A stretch of DNA of 64,000 nt from Prostheceraeus crozeri. Lineage: Eukaryota; Platyhelminthes; Polycladida; Euryleptidae. The position numbers were made by a program, and so were the translations under genes. The notes below the pieces were generated by a model. The model saw only the letters and a list, made by a program, of their open reading frames with translations, was not told the origin of the DNA and did no database searches. Each line of letters opens with the position of its first letter. The stretch's first letter is position 1. The DNA is taken from contig CAJQUW010015469.1 of assembly GCA_907163375.1 (NCBI GenBank), positions 166,622-230,621 of the forward strand, in the 5' to 3' direction. Below are positions 8,278 to 21,000 of the stretch, piece after piece.

Positions 8278-8323
8278 ATCTCGAGATCTCGACCAATTTT
8301 TATGCTTGTGAGATCTCGAGATT
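8278..8323. repeat. Inverted repeat of AATCTCGAGATCTC
   Basis: Perfect 14-base arms at 8278-8291 and 8310-8323 with an 18-base loop; each arm is itself partly palindromic (GAGATCTC). A further TCTCGAC copy follows at 8334. It may be the end of a MITE or a chance hairpin. Confidence 0.5.
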
Positions 8324-8329
8324 GCAGTG

Positions 8330-9117
8330 CCAAAATCTCGACTATGTAAAATAGATTTTTTTTGTTATAACATGCAATTTACAAATGAAAATTTATGTCA
8401 AATTGAATTGCTTGTCGGGACATTTTATCAACTGTTGATGACAGATATGTACTAGTATTCCCATCCTCACATATTAGATACATTCTGAAAGATAATGAAT
8501 GATATATTCCTGATAATTCCTAATGACAGTACCTCTTGAAATGCCTTTTGATAACTGGTTATCAGTCATCCATGCATGTTGATAGGGATTTCAATGATAG
8601 ATGTTATGAACATAAATGCTGAAAAATCGACTGATGAATACTCTTTGAAGTCGACTGATGAATGCTGACTGTTTCTAACCCACTTTGATAATCTAAACAC
8701 AAAAATTGTGAATTTGAAATGATTTTGCACAGCAGTCTGTGTCGGAATATTTCAAAATTAGCCTTTCTTTCGGACGATAGTCAGTTCCGTGATATCATAG
8801 CTGATCATAGCTGGATTAATGTGTGGAGAAATATCGACAAAATATTTTGTTATGTTCAAGCGCGCACGGTAATAAATTTTAAGTCACTAAATCTTCAATG
8901 AAAAAGACCATCTTTAGTTTTGCAAGAGGCTCTTTTTGGAATTGACATGCTAAAATTTTATGCTAAATTAAAAGTACTTTTCAACGTTCCAGAATTATAA
9001 GTTCCAATTGATCAACGAAGGAAAAAAGCAATTGTATTTTAATATAGAAAATTTGTATGTAACATTAATTTTGCCAAAGAGTGTTTAGGCTACTGCACAT
9101 GGATTCTCTAACTTGTT
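8330..9117. other. Intergenic, no recognised feature
   Basis: AT-rich sequence between the poly-C repeat block and the first LINE. A 60-codon plus ORF (8719-8901) could be a remnant of the linker upstream of the LINE domains, but I see no convincing motif. Confidence 0.4.
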
Positions 9118-11097
9118 TTCATGAACTCCATCAACTGTGCTTGTCCTCTTGATGAGAAATTAGATATTTTTTACTCGAAGATCAGAAATTGTTGCACTAC
9201 CATACCCACCACTATGGTAACCATGACATCGAATGATGAACCATGGATGACACCTATACTTAAATCGCTTATAAATCAAAGATGGTTTGCTTTTCGGACA
9301 AGAAATTATGATTTGTATAATCACCTTAAAGTCAAAATCAAGACGGAGATAACGAACGCCAAGATAAAGTGGGCTTCTAAGAATTCCAAGTCTTCGAATG
9401 ACGCCTGGAAGGTGGTAAATGATGCAACAGGTCGGAGCACTAAATCAAGCTTGTCAAGTCTCACGTCGACGTTTTCAAGTGAAATGGAATGTTGCAATTT
9501 CGTTAATTGTGCATTTGAATCGTTGCTGATTCAAGTGGCTCACCTGATTCCTCACGGCCTACAATTTCTGAGAATGAAACATCGTGGTGCCCATTAGGTA
9601 AACCTTTCGAAATTTATAAAATGCTGCAAAAGATACGCACTGACAAAGCTATTGGTTGTGATTTCATTCCACCCAGACTCTTAACAGAAGGAGCTCTTTT
9701 TTCTAGCCAATCCTCTGTACCACATTTACAATTCAAGTATTATTGACCATGTTGTACCGTCGGTTTGGAAGTATGGATTAGTTACTCCAGTACCAAAGCC
9801 CAATCCTCCAAATGCAAATGACCTGAGACCTATCTCTATACTACCTGCTCTGGAAAAATCCTAGAGAAAATAGTTCTGAATAGTATACGTCCAACCTTGA
9901 TGAATTCTATAGATGACGATCAATTCGGATACCGGCCAAAGTCTTCGACGTCATGTGCCTTAATCCATCTACACGATCGCATTACACAGAGACTAGAGTC
10001 TGAAGAGTCGACTGGTGTTGCAGTCTTATCCTTGGATTATACTCGGGCTTTCGATACTATCTCTCATCGCATTTTGATAGAAAAATTAGCTGCTCATAAT
10101 CTACCGGCAGATTTTATCTACTGGATTCAATCGTATCTGAATGGGAGATCACAATCAGTTAGAATAGGAAACCCTGTCAGTAATCCTGTCAAAGTCCATA
10201 GTGGTGTGCCTCAAGGGTCTATCTTGGGTCCAATGCTATTTATCTTCTACACGGCAGATCTCTTTAACTCGGCATCTACTGACTACATCAAGTATGCTGA
10301 TGATACAATGATTATCGAAACAATTGGTCGCGACAAAGGGGCATGTACCCAACGGTTGCAGGAAACTCTTATGAGAATTGAGGAACTCAGTAACAACATC
10401 AACCTAACTCTGAATATGAAGAAGACCAAGCTTCTTGTGATACCAAAGAAAAATAATCCGGGTTTTTCTATCGCCATCCCTCAAATTCAGAGTGTTGATA
10501 GCCTCAAACTCCTGGGAGTGACTTTCTCCTCTAATCTCAACTGGAACCTTCACATATCTTCAATTTTGAAAAAGGGCAATTCACGTCTATACGCTCTTCG
10601 AGTCCTAAGACCGATTGTACCACGTAGAGTTTTAAAGCAGACTTGTAACAGCATTATTTTCACACTTTTTGATTATGCCTCAGCAGATTTTGTATATTTG
10701 CCAAGACATCGTCATTTCTGCAAGCGAGCTCATCGCATCATTCACGGACGAGATTGCGATGGCAACTTATTCGAGGATGTAAATGGCCGTCGCTTGCGAC
10801 TTGGCTGCAATTTGTTTGTAGCCGCAGAGCAAAACACCGAGCACCCTTAACATAGACTCATCCCATGCCACTTTAACCGGTCTGGACAGTATTACGTTGA
10901 AATGGCAAAGACGGTCCGCAGACAACGGCAATTTCAACTTTATGTATCTGCACATCTAAATAACATTAAATGATTTTTGACATGTGACTTCCTTACTGTA
11001 TTACTGTGAATGCATTTGATTTTGTTGTAACTTGACATATGTACTTACCTTGATTTTCATTACAGGAAATATAAAACGCTCTCTCTCTCTCTCTCTC
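9118..11097 (+). mobile_element. LINE (non-LTR retrotransposon), 5'-truncated and frameshifted
   Basis: Plus-strand pieces of one ORF2: the linker between endonuclease and RT (9121-9597, DEPWMTPILKSLINQRWF), the RT fingers (9598-9890, in two frames, KAIGCDFIPPRL then NDLRPISILPAL), the RT core, and a C-terminal tail ending in TGA at 10971-10973. The 3' end is probably the ATATAAAACG(CT)n stretch, with (CT)n at 11079-11097. The domain order and motifs match the LINE at 11.9-15.5 kb, so both belong to a similar Jockey/CR1-like group; the clade cannot be fixed by eye. Confidence 0.8.
9600..10973 (+). pseudogene. LINE reverse transcriptase, broken
   Basis: RNA-dependent DNA polymerase domain that copies LINE RNA at the nicked target. 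The longest open part is 9897-10850: DDQFGYRPKSSTSCALIHLH, LSLDYTRAFDTISH (first catalytic Asp), SGVPQGSILGPMLF, and KYADDTMI with the catalytic YADD at 10293-10304. The thumb follows with LLGVTFSSNLNWNLH. Near 10,700 a piece seems to be missing (YLPRHRHFCKRAHRIIHG), and the last ~40 residues are in another frame after 10850. Frame changes also occur before 9897. Not functional as it stands. Confidence 0.85.
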
Positions 11098-11099
11098 GC

Positions 11100-11930
11100 T
11101 TTTTTGCATTTTTCCCGTTCAAAATTAAATTTCTCATTACTTTTTCAAGCTTAATGAATACCAAAATAGTCCACATCTATCATTTAAACTTACTTGTATA
11201 GGCATTAGGCTTGCCAAGTGACGGTGTTACCTGCTCATATGTTATCCATGCATATGATGATGTATTTGGAGAACTTAGTGGCATATAATTTCTTAAATTA
11301 CAATCCGTCAAATGCCGGCGGCACCGAGTCGCTTGTTTTTGTTAATGACATAGCTCTCAAAAACATGAATGTCTGAATCAAAATTCCGGAACTCGGAAAA
11401 TTTGCGTGCCAGCCAGCTTTTCATAATGTGCGCACTTGATGAAGACTGCGACCGAAAATTTGTGCAGTTCATGCTAATATTTTATAATATGTTCGAGTTC
11501 CGCTATTTTGAAACAATTGTCGAATTAATTCGATGGCAACCATCATCAATCAATATGAATGCCTTGCATCCACAAACTCACATAATCTGCATGCGGACGA
11601 CAAGGTGTGCATACAAATAGACAAATAAAAGTTAAATTGTCCATCTACTTTGATTGTATGATTGTGCAGGAGATTATGGATATATCTGTAAACCGTAACG
11701 ACGCATTTCACAATTTTTCTTCCATTGCCTTGCACTCAAAAGTAGTTTATCTATAGCTTTTAAATCATTTTGACTCATATAGTAATTCTTATCTACTAGT
11801 ACACGCTAGCTAATAATTGAGACTTCAAGTAATTCATGAGCATCGTCAGATGATGTAAAATAGCATGTGATAGTGAACTGATGTCATTATATTTACACTA
11901 ATATCAACAAAGCTGGCAGTGCTGTGAATG
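11100..11930. other. Intergenic, no recognised feature
   Basis: AT-rich spacer between the two LINEs. Short ORFs (for example 11369-11620, plus) lack any domain or codon signal. Confidence 0.4.
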
Positions 11931-12186
11931 ATGCAAATAATAATAATAATAAAGACGCATATTTTCAGATATCACACACCCCAATACTGAGAATCGTGGG
12001 GCTAGTACAAAGTATGATTATACCAAGAAAAAGCAAACTTAACAAAGATAATGTGTCGAAGGAAAATTCACAGACAGAAGTCAGAGTTATAAAGTCTCGT
12101 CATGCTTGAGATGAAACATCTGCTACGCTGTGCTGACTTTGATATTGGGAGACGAAGCTTTCCAGAGTAAGGTAATACGGATGGAA

Positions 12187-14736
12187 TCAGATGATATAAT
12201 GGATGATCAATGTTCGCATGATTTTCTGAAATAGCTTAAAACCAATAATTTTTCGCCTGTACTCGAGAGGAGTGAATTTAGCACATTCACAATGATGAGC
12301 ATTGGATATAATAAAGTGGGCTCGGTTTTGAATTTGCTCCAACTTATCGACCAACGTTCTCGGCAAGTCAACAAACAGAGGAGCTCCATATTCCAGTAGA
12401 CCTCGTATACAGTTCTGATAAACAACAGTGAGTTCTGAAGGAGGAAGATAGTCACGCAATTGTCGGAGAATATACAACTTTGACGACGCTCTTTTGCAAA
12501 TTTGCTGTATATGCAATTTCCATTTCATGTTACGATCTAAAAGGACACCCAGAATTCTCATATCCTCTTTCATTGGAATATTGGCTACCGTAAACGGAGA
12601 CGTAGATATAGATGCAACTCTCTGAACAATCATTTGTTGGCACTTCTCTTCTTTAACACTCATGCCGTTCTGAAAAGTCCATTTTATAATTTCATCATAG
12701 ACTGAAAACAGGTTCGATGTTGAGTCCTTTTTTCGTATTACATCTGCAGCAATGATGTCATCGGCGTATTTCAGAAGTAAAGAGTCGTGAGAAGGCAAAA
12801 ACAGATCCGCTATGAAGTAACCAAAAAGAATTGGACCAAATGATGATCCCTGAGGAATACCACTAGGAACGTCAGATGAGGAACTTGATATTCCTTTCCA
12901 TTTCACTTTAAATTTTCGGTCTGTTATATAATTCTGAGTAAAAGTGATGGTAAAACCATTAAACTCATCATTTATCATTTTTGCAATCAAAAGGTCATGC
13001 GATATTCGGTCAAAGCCTTTGAGAAGATCGATGGACATGATATGGCATGCGAGTACTTCGGGATCATCGAGGTGTGTTGTCAGATAATCTTCCAAGGCGA
13101 TGAGAGCACAAACAGTGGAACTGCGTGGTCTGTAAGCAAACTGGCTATTGTCAAATTTAGTGACAAATTCATGTTTCATACACTTCAACAAACATTTTTC
13201 AAATAACCTGGCCGGCATTGGGAGCAAGGATATCGGTCTCAAAGAGTTTAAAGTTGGTGGAGTACTTTTTGGTAAAGGAGTCACATAGGCTGTTTTACAT
13301 TTCTTAGGTAAATCTGCATGTTGTAGGCAAGAATTGAAGATGATGGTGAGTGGCTCAGCAATGTGAGTGGCAAACAAGGACCAAACCTTAGATGGAATAT
13401 CGTCTGAACCAGGGGATTTTTTCGGATTGACATGTTGTAATAAATCATTGAGTTCAGCCTCGTTTACTTGAAATGGAACAGTAAATGGATACGGACGAAA
13501 TGTTGAGGAGGAAGCAGTCTGCGTAACAAAACTTGAATGTAGAGTTTTTCTAATGTCTTCAAGAATACAATCAACAGATTTGTCAGGATCACAGTTTGGT
13601 AACCAATTACTCATTGCATTCTGATCTCCTTTCACCCATTTGTATACATCCCATACCGATTTTCCTTCTGTCAACATACGATTTCCCCAAGCTTTTTTGG
13701 CTTCATAAATAACAGTTTTCACTTTCTCCTTGTAATGATGGTACAGATGCCAATCTTTACTCCTGTATGCTTTATAACGTTTATTGATTAGGACCTTAAC
13801 CACATTTGTCATCCACGGTGGGTCTTTTATTGACCGATTTACATAATCTATAGGCAACATGTCAAGACTGGCTTCGAGATAAGAATAAAAAAGATGACAC
13901 ATTTGATCAAGATCACAATTAAGGAGATTACAACTCCAATCAACGGAAGAAAGATATTTCAAAGCAGGTAACAAGTTCGATTCACGGAAATCATAGACTT
14001 TAACAAAATAATCATCAGAGACCAAGGTACATTTAGATTTCAGTAAGACAATGTTATGGTCACTAGTACTCAAAGGAGGAAGAATAATGCATGACAAATA
14101 AAACTATACATGTTCTTCAGGAATCAATATCAAGTCTAAGATAGCATCTTTGCGTGTTGGTTGTTGTACAAGATTTCGCAGACAAAAACTAGATAGAAAA
14201 ATGTCTGTTTTAAAATGATTAAAGTCTCCAAGAAAGACAACTTTGCATAGCGGAAAACTTTTTAAATGACAATCAACTGAATTGATGATATGATTACAGA
14301 CAGAGTTAAACTGATTTAAATTCAAAGAACTGCCGTGGGGAAAGTATAAATTGACAATGATGCCATGAAACTCTTTGTATTTAACGCGAACAATCAGCAT
14401 CTCAAATTCATTAGATTTAACAAAATATTCGAGAGTCTCTGATCTGAAAAAATTGCTTACGATGCAACACAAACCACCTCCTTTCTTGGAGGTATCTCGA
14501 TCAGCACGATGGGTCGTATAACCAGGAAAAGATACGAAATTTAAACCAAATGAATCGTCAAGCCATGTTTCTGTCAGACATACAATGTTAGGACGGTAAT
14601 CACATAAAAAGAGCGAAAATTCGTCAACTTTATTGACAATAGACCTACAATTAATGGTACAATAGGAAGGAAGAAAAAAATATTTCTCAACTTCAACGTT
14701 TGCATTCTTAGGAGATTTAGGAAATTTGTAATTCAG
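12187..14736 (-). pseudogene. LINE ORF2: AP-like endonuclease and reverse transcriptase, one internal stop
   Basis: The endonuclease begins at about 14,660 with TINCRSIVNKVDEF and LTETWLDDSF (catalytic Glu). Then come GGGLCCIVS, VVFLGDFNHF (Asp/Asn pair), QPTRKDAILDLIL and, after an in-frame TAG at 14104-14106, PLSTSDHNIV (Ser-Asp-His). The RT core shows KSPGSDDIPSKVW, LRPISLLP, FAYRPRSSTV, SIDLLKGFDRISH, GIPQGSSFGPILF and YADD at 12757-12768, and then the thumb. The frame is otherwise open over ~850 codons. No ATG occurs between the ORF1 stop and the endonuclease motifs, and the frame is the same as ORF1. Confidence 0.85.
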
Positions 14737-15471
14737 TCAAAGCTCAGGAAAAATGTGCATCAAAGGTTTTTCGTAGTCTGTTACTTCACCGTCGACAAGA
14801 ACTTTTCCTTTATACAGAACGATTTTCTTCTCAGGGTGGTTTGCTTTTAAAAGGCTGGTAACACTACGCAAACGATTGTGTTCCTTACGATCAATCGCGC
14901 ATCTGTCAGGGTTAATATGAACATTTCTATAGGTAGGTAACTGCCTTAGATGTTTTGCACAATTGAGAACTTTATTTCTCTCTCTGGTGTTCTTCATAAC
15001 TACTTTTATGATACGTGACCGGGACGGGTCAAACACCTTGCCAACACGGGAGCACGATGACATTTCAGTGGAAGCATCTAGCTCATTCGACAAGTTAGTA
15101 ACTTTATGCTCCAAGTTTTCAGGTGTCTCATTTTCAGGCTCAATGAGGCCACTTATCACAAAATTCGTTGATAATTGTTTACGTTTTTCATACAATTTGT
15201 TTTTCTCAATCATCATAAGATGACCTTTGATTAGTGACAATTCCTCATCATACTTTCTAAGCTTCTCGTTGACTGTGTACATTTCAGCATTTATAACAGT
15301 TTTTATCATAGCTGTGAATTCGTTTTTGATTTCTCGTTTAAACTCGTTCATTTTCGCTTCAAACTCATTCATGATAGTTGGCATTTCGGAATGAAATGCG
15401 TCTTTAATTTCACCGCGTATAACCTCGCGAATACGACCTTCATCTGTACTGGTTTTTCGTGTCTCAGGCAT
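14737..15471 (-). CDS. LINE ORF1 RNA-binding protein
   Basis: ATG at 15469-15471; 244 residues, uninterrupted. Residues ~15-105 are a long charged coiled coil (FEAKMNEFKREIKNEF to LMMIEKNKLYEKRKQL). Next comes an RRM-like half (NFVISGLIEPEN to RSRIIKVVMKNTRERNKVL) and a C-terminal domain (RNVHINPDRCAIDRKEHN, then KIVLYKGKVLVDGEV). This is the plan of L1/CR1/Jockey-type ORF1 proteins that coat LINE RNA as trimers. It ends in TGA at 14737-14739, with ORF2 continuing immediately in the same frame. Confidence 0.8.
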   Translation of the reverse strand: MPETRKTSTDEGRIREVIRGEIKDAFHSEMPTIMNEFEAKMNEFKREIKNEFTAMIKTVINAEMYTVNEKLRKYDEELSLIKGHLMMIEKNKLYEKRKQLSTNFVISGLIEPENETPENLEHKVTNLSNELDASTEMSSCSRVGKVFDPSRSRIIKVVMKNTRERNKVLNCAKHLRQLPTYRNVHINPDRCAIDRKEHNRLRSVTSLLKANHPEKKIVLYKGKVLVDGEVTDYEKPLMHIFPEL

Positions 15472-15480
15472 TGTACATGT

Positions 15481-17280
15481 AGAGATACTGCGTTCAATAA
15501 ATGCTTTGTGTTTTGCTTGGGAATTCCAACCACCGGTGACGCAAGATAGAAAGTTTGCGTATATTGACTGACGTGGGCAATGTCACGTGACAAAAATCGA
15601 TATCCGCAGAAAAATTGAACGTGACTGGTTTCCAAATGCCAATTCTGAACAGCTGATTGTGATTGTGATTGACAATACCAATCGATGAAGCAAGCAAGGA
15701 TATAGAAGCACTGCTGCTGCGAGAATTATAGATATCTATGGCGTTGGTATTCCAAAGACGAAAATAGAACACTCTACACAATAATCGCTGCACCGAATGC
15801 ACAGAACCGATAATGAACACAATTCCGACGACAGAATACTCGACTCAAAATACTGAGCAACACGGGAATAATATGCAAAAAGCAAAATCACCAACGAGAC
15901 GAACGTCACCAGAGGATTCCAATGATATGAAACACTAATATCCAAAGCCACTTCAAACCCGCAAAACCAAGAATAAGGCAACACTATCCGGACAGAGAAA
16001 CAACACGTCAAGCAACGACCGAATCAGCATGAGTCAGCAAACATACAGAGACAGGTCACATTATATAATGTCATTCGGCTATTGCCCGATCACCTAAGCA
16101 TCATGGATATATAAAACTCAAGGTATGCTTGATTATGATAACGTCATCATTCAAGGCAACAAAATACAAAGCTAGTACAAGTATATTAAACAGATGAATT
16201 CCTTTACTTAGTAAGCCAATTAATAAACTTTTTCCAAAATAAGCCTAAGTTATCAATTATGATGCTACAAGAAGGGTATGGTCAATTTACACTATGCAAC
16301 GCAGCAATTACTCTGTAGAAACTATTCTCGGTCAGTAACTTAAATTGTTGGACAAAGTCATACACCTGCCTTGCAAATGGTAGGATAACAGAGGGGATTC
16401 TATTTCAATACACTATGAAAATCACTTTCCAGATTGATTGCAAATATTGACGCTGCATCAATTTGTATACAAGTTCCTATTGGTTGAAATGGAAGAGATC
16501 ATTCATGGACGTTCATTTATTCTTAATCCTTGTTTAAATATCAGAAATCTAATCTAGCGAGAGTCAACAGTCTGTAAGAAATTAGAGATAATACGTAACT
16601 GCAACAACAATTCTTTCATCTTTCCGCTGTGTGGTAATGATCTCACTGCTCTAATCAGTCAAAAATCAAATATACAAAAGTCTAGTTTGTGCCAAACAGA
16701 ACAATAGAGCTCAAACAATAGAATGAAGCGAAAGCAATGTCATACATAGGTAGCTTGTTGTCACTCGTTTGTTCTGGAAAATGAAGTCGCGACTTCTCCC
16801 CTTGGTAATATACATTGTTAAATTGTGACTGAAGTCTGCTAACGTGCGGAAATCACATATAATAAAATATGAAAATTATTTGTATATGATAAGCGTGAGG
16901 TAGTCCTGAAAAAGACTTATTAAGCGTTCACTGGGCTGAACACACGGATACTTAAAAGTTCACAAAGACAAGAACGAAAGTATAAAAATAAAGAAAGATA
17001 TTTGGGGGACTTCTCGCTCCATTTCTGCCTCAAACCTGTTGACATGCTTTGGATAATGATTGTTGGGCTTGACACCGATTTTTTCATCAAACTGCCTACC
17101 AAAGAGTCTCGCTAGTTCGGTTTGTTTTTTTCTAATAGCATGACAATATATTGATTCGTTGTTACATGCCGCATTACTCAAAACCCTTATTTCGGCGGAT
17201 CACCCAATAATCTCCATCAAATCGTGTATTGGTTTCTTGGATGACTGATCGCAAAGAGTCTTACTACATCATCGGGTCGT
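15481..17280. other. LINE 5' flank and intergenic sequence
   Basis: 15481 to about 16,100 may contain the LINE 5' UTR (minus strand), but no end or duplication is evident. The rest is AT-rich with scattered short ORFs that have no domain. Confidence 0.35.
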
Positions 17281-17289
17281 AAGCAGTGC

Positions 17290-18050
17290 AAGCAAGATAG
17301 CATCAGGAGTTCCACAGTGGTCATCAATTTCGCCGCATCTTTTCGCTATTCATGTAAATTCACTTGCACCGACTTCCGACGATTCCGCAATTGTTAAATT
17401 CGTTGATGATATGGTTTATACACGGATGCAATCTCACACCAAAACCTCAGATATTATGAAGATAATGAATTGTGAAATCGAAACCCCACTGATTGGTGTA
17501 GTAGTCATCGTTCAAATTTGAATAATAACAAAAAACATAATGCATATACCGGAAAGTGTCCTCTTGGTGTTATAATCAACTATATTTTATTATCTTTTAT
17601 TTATCTTGGTGTAATCATTTAGCAAAATCTGAAATGGAATGAACATGTTGATAATGCGATCAAAACAGCCAATACAACTAGAGTAAAGAAAGTATGATTA
17701 AAGGCAGCCTAAATCAAGTAAGTCATCAATTCTCAAAGACATCATGTATTCAGTAAGTTAACATTGAGTCATTTAAAAACATCAATTGCTGTAGGTAATC
17801 GTGATTAAGTATTTTTAACAAAAGTAGAAAGTGTCTAGGATTGCCAAAGTCTGGAACCTTTGCCAATAGGTCATCGATTAGAGATTTATTTTTGGCAACA
17901 GGAGTTGATTCTTCATAATTGCTTAAAACAGGAGTCGTGCTTTTATTGAAAAGTTCATTGCACGCATTTCACCACATGAATTAGATTTTTATCCAAACTG
18001 TATCAGTCTATCATCTGATACAGAGTGGAAGAAGTCAGCATGATAAAAGT
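17290..18050 (+). pseudogene. Decayed LINE reverse transcriptase remnant
   Basis: Plus strand. ASGVPQWSSISPHLFAIHVN corresponds to the RT 'GVPQGS' motif with one Gly replaced by Trp. KFVDDMVYTRM follows at 17399-17420 (the YADD box as FVDD). LNNNKKHNAYTGK and YLGVII/NLKWNEHVDNAIKTA at 17,600-17,680 match the thumb. Stops and frame changes are frequent. A weaker C-terminal match (PHELDFYPN) lies near 17,970-18,000. Old and inactive. Confidence 0.65.
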
Positions 18051-18059
18051 ATTTGAGGC

Positions 18060-21000
18060 TGCTTCATTAAAATATTGAATACTGGATTAGCCGATTTCGT
18101 TGGTCAATCCATCTGTTTTTTTGCCTTGATCCATCTGATTTTCGATACTCAGTTTCATTTGTGTGTCACTTTTCAAGATCACTTAAATTAGTTCATAATG
18201 TCAAGACGAATTAATTGATTACCATTTTGTAAAAATATGTCTCAAAGTTAGTGAAACTTTAAGCCACATAAAGTTTCATCTGATCAGATAGGCTAAAATG
18301 CACACTATGCAGCGGAAAAGTTTAACTATTCCGAAGTTAAAATGGACATGCATCCCCTGACTGCTTGAGCTTTCACTCGTCCTCAGAGGAAGTAGTTGAA
18401 GCAGTATAAAAATCAATGTATTCTTATTGTGGGGTAATTCAAAAGTTCAAGGTCGTTTTCCTGGACTATTCCGCTTTCTGCAATTTGAATTTGAACCTCG
18501 ACAAATTTTAAAGATTTTTTTGATGTACTGAACACTTGTGCATGATTATTCTGTGAATTTCAATTATTGTTTGTCAACTGAAGAGACTTGGATTTTAGAA
18601 TCTTATGAATGGATATGACGGCATTTTGCTTCTATTAAGTCAGCTCTATAACAAATAACAGAAAAAAATACAGAAAAGACTAGGTATGTCTATGTTCTCA
18701 GATTTTTAAATGGCATCTTTTATGATTAACAAATAGCGTACTTTTAATTCTTTAAATTTTGCAAGAATTATTGATGAATAAAGTTATAAAGCTAAAATAA
18801 AGTTATTATCATTATTACTTCATAATTGTTCTGATGGAGAAAAACAGTTGTATTTTTCATGCCAAAATGTACGAAATATACACAATCAGTTGTTAACCCT
18901 TCGCTCTTAGAAACCTTCCTTCATGACCGATATAATGATAAGCCTAAATTATCGCAGTAAGGGCACTGATTAAGCTACATGTATAATCTAAAATTGATTT
19001 ATCTTGTGTTTTTTGAAGTTATTTTATTCTTTGCTATCTTTGCATCACATTGAAGAATTCAAATTACGGCATATTTGCGACTCAGATTTGAGTGCATCTG
19101 TCACCTGATTCTGGAAATTCATAATTAATAAAATGTTGATCATGTGCTGCATTCAGAATTATCTGAATTCACGATTTCATTTACACTTCAACATTTCTTT
19201 CAACAAAATTTTAGAAATATCGAAATAAAAGAAATTGACAGATATTATAAATTACTGTAGACCAAGAAAAAAAACTTCAGCAGCTTAAATGTTGTCACCA
19301 CCAGTACATGATATTATTTAACACTTGCCGTTTGAAATTTCTTGTTCTTTACAAAAATTGATGCAGCACATGTGTCAATTACCTGAATTTTTTTATTCTT
19401 TTGATACTCATGCCAGTATTATGACAATTTGCACTATTATTTTTATGACTTGGGCCCATTCTTTTTTGTACTTATTATTTTATGACGTATTTTCTTTTTC
19501 ATAAAATACTAGCCACAAATTATTTATTCGTTCCATCGAGTGGATTTTTAGATGAATATAATTGCATTCTGATGAATGTGCAATCACTATTATATCTAGT
19601 TACATACAGATATTACTGAACGTATTAATTGATAAAACTTTGCATGGTGATAAAATGTTCATCGCTAAACATGTGCACATTATCATCAGACAGAATTAAT
19701 AATTATCATTACTTAAATTTGTCGTTTCCTGTCTCTTGCTGAGACCTTCCACTGAATAACGAATGCGATCTGTACGCAAATTCATATTCCATGGAATCAA
19801 ATTCTTCCGAAGTGATACTTCACTCATGATCTGTGGTTCATCTTGCATCTCTCATGATCATCGTATCTATCGAGAAAATGAATCGAGCGCTTTTGATGGC
19901 TTTTCATTAACCAACAGCTAAGGAAATGATACTATTTCAAAGAGACCGCCAATTATTCGGATCTTGTGATAAAACACTTAAGCAATTTTATTTCGCTCAA
20001 TAGTATGAAATATTTGACGAATGTTTTTATCTCCAGATTCTTCTTGAAGCTTTCAATCGTAATACTTCGACGAAATTCCGAATAATAGTCAACTTTCAGG
20101 TTAATCATACTTGAGAATCGCTTATCCAACTTCAAATTTTAGAATTAATCAAAAATTGAGATTGTCGTAGACTGTCAAATCGTGGCCTCATATATGTGCA
20201 GAAATATCTCTCATTTTTCATTTTACGAATTTAGAAACAATGCCATTTTTACACATTTCTTTAAGAAAATGTCATAATATTATCACTTCATTATTTCTTC
20301 ATAAGCACAGCATCAAATGTAGATTTTCAACAGCAACGCTACGTTTATTTCAATGATTCAATACGGCCTATTTCAAATTCATATACTGTGCTATAGATGA
20401 ATAGTGCTATAAAACTCGTGGTCCGTATTGTATTTGAATTGATAACTAACCACTTGCCTCTCTGCTTTCCTACCTCTGAGCAACCTGCAACAGTAGAATT
20501 AATGCTCATGTTAAGATTGTGTATACTGTGTAGTATGCAAAGTTTAATATGATCAATTGCATTTGCAATTGCAATTCTTTAACATTAATGAAGGCCTAGA
20601 GCACATTATTCACCTGTGTGTTAATCACACGTTCACTATGATAAGTTGCTGAAAGAAATTTATTGGTTGCTGTCTACTGCAGGCTGACCAACCGCGACTG
20701 TCATACAGTTTATGAGTGCATGATATGTGCACATGACATGGATATGTGCCGTGTCAGGGCTCATAAATCATACAGCACCAAATATTTCATCGCTTATGGG
20801 AGGGGTGACAAAGCCCCAAAAACTGTGTTTTATAGTTTGATCATTAGTTTAGATTTTCTTGCACTTGGAAAACACAAATTTGGTGCATCGTGCATCATAA
20901 TGTCGACAAACGTCCTTGATACTTGCCATGCCGATGACACTGTTGATTTACCGACATACAATGCTGGATTGAGTTTCTTTGTCTTCGTTGATATCACACA

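Larger units (their letters stand above)
11936..15480 (-). mobile_element. Nearly complete two-ORF LINE
   Basis: Minus strand. The 3' end is an (ATT)n tail (11936-11953 on the plus strand as AAT repeats), preceded by GCGTCTTTATT. The same AAAGACG-(TTA)n ending closes the LINE fragment at 51.06 kb, so the family is repeated in the window. Then come a ~230-bp 3' UTR, ORF2 (12187-14736) and ORF1 (14737-15471). The 5' UTR end is not defined. Only two in-frame stops (14737-14739 and 14104-14106) separate it from one continuous frame. Confidence 0.85.
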
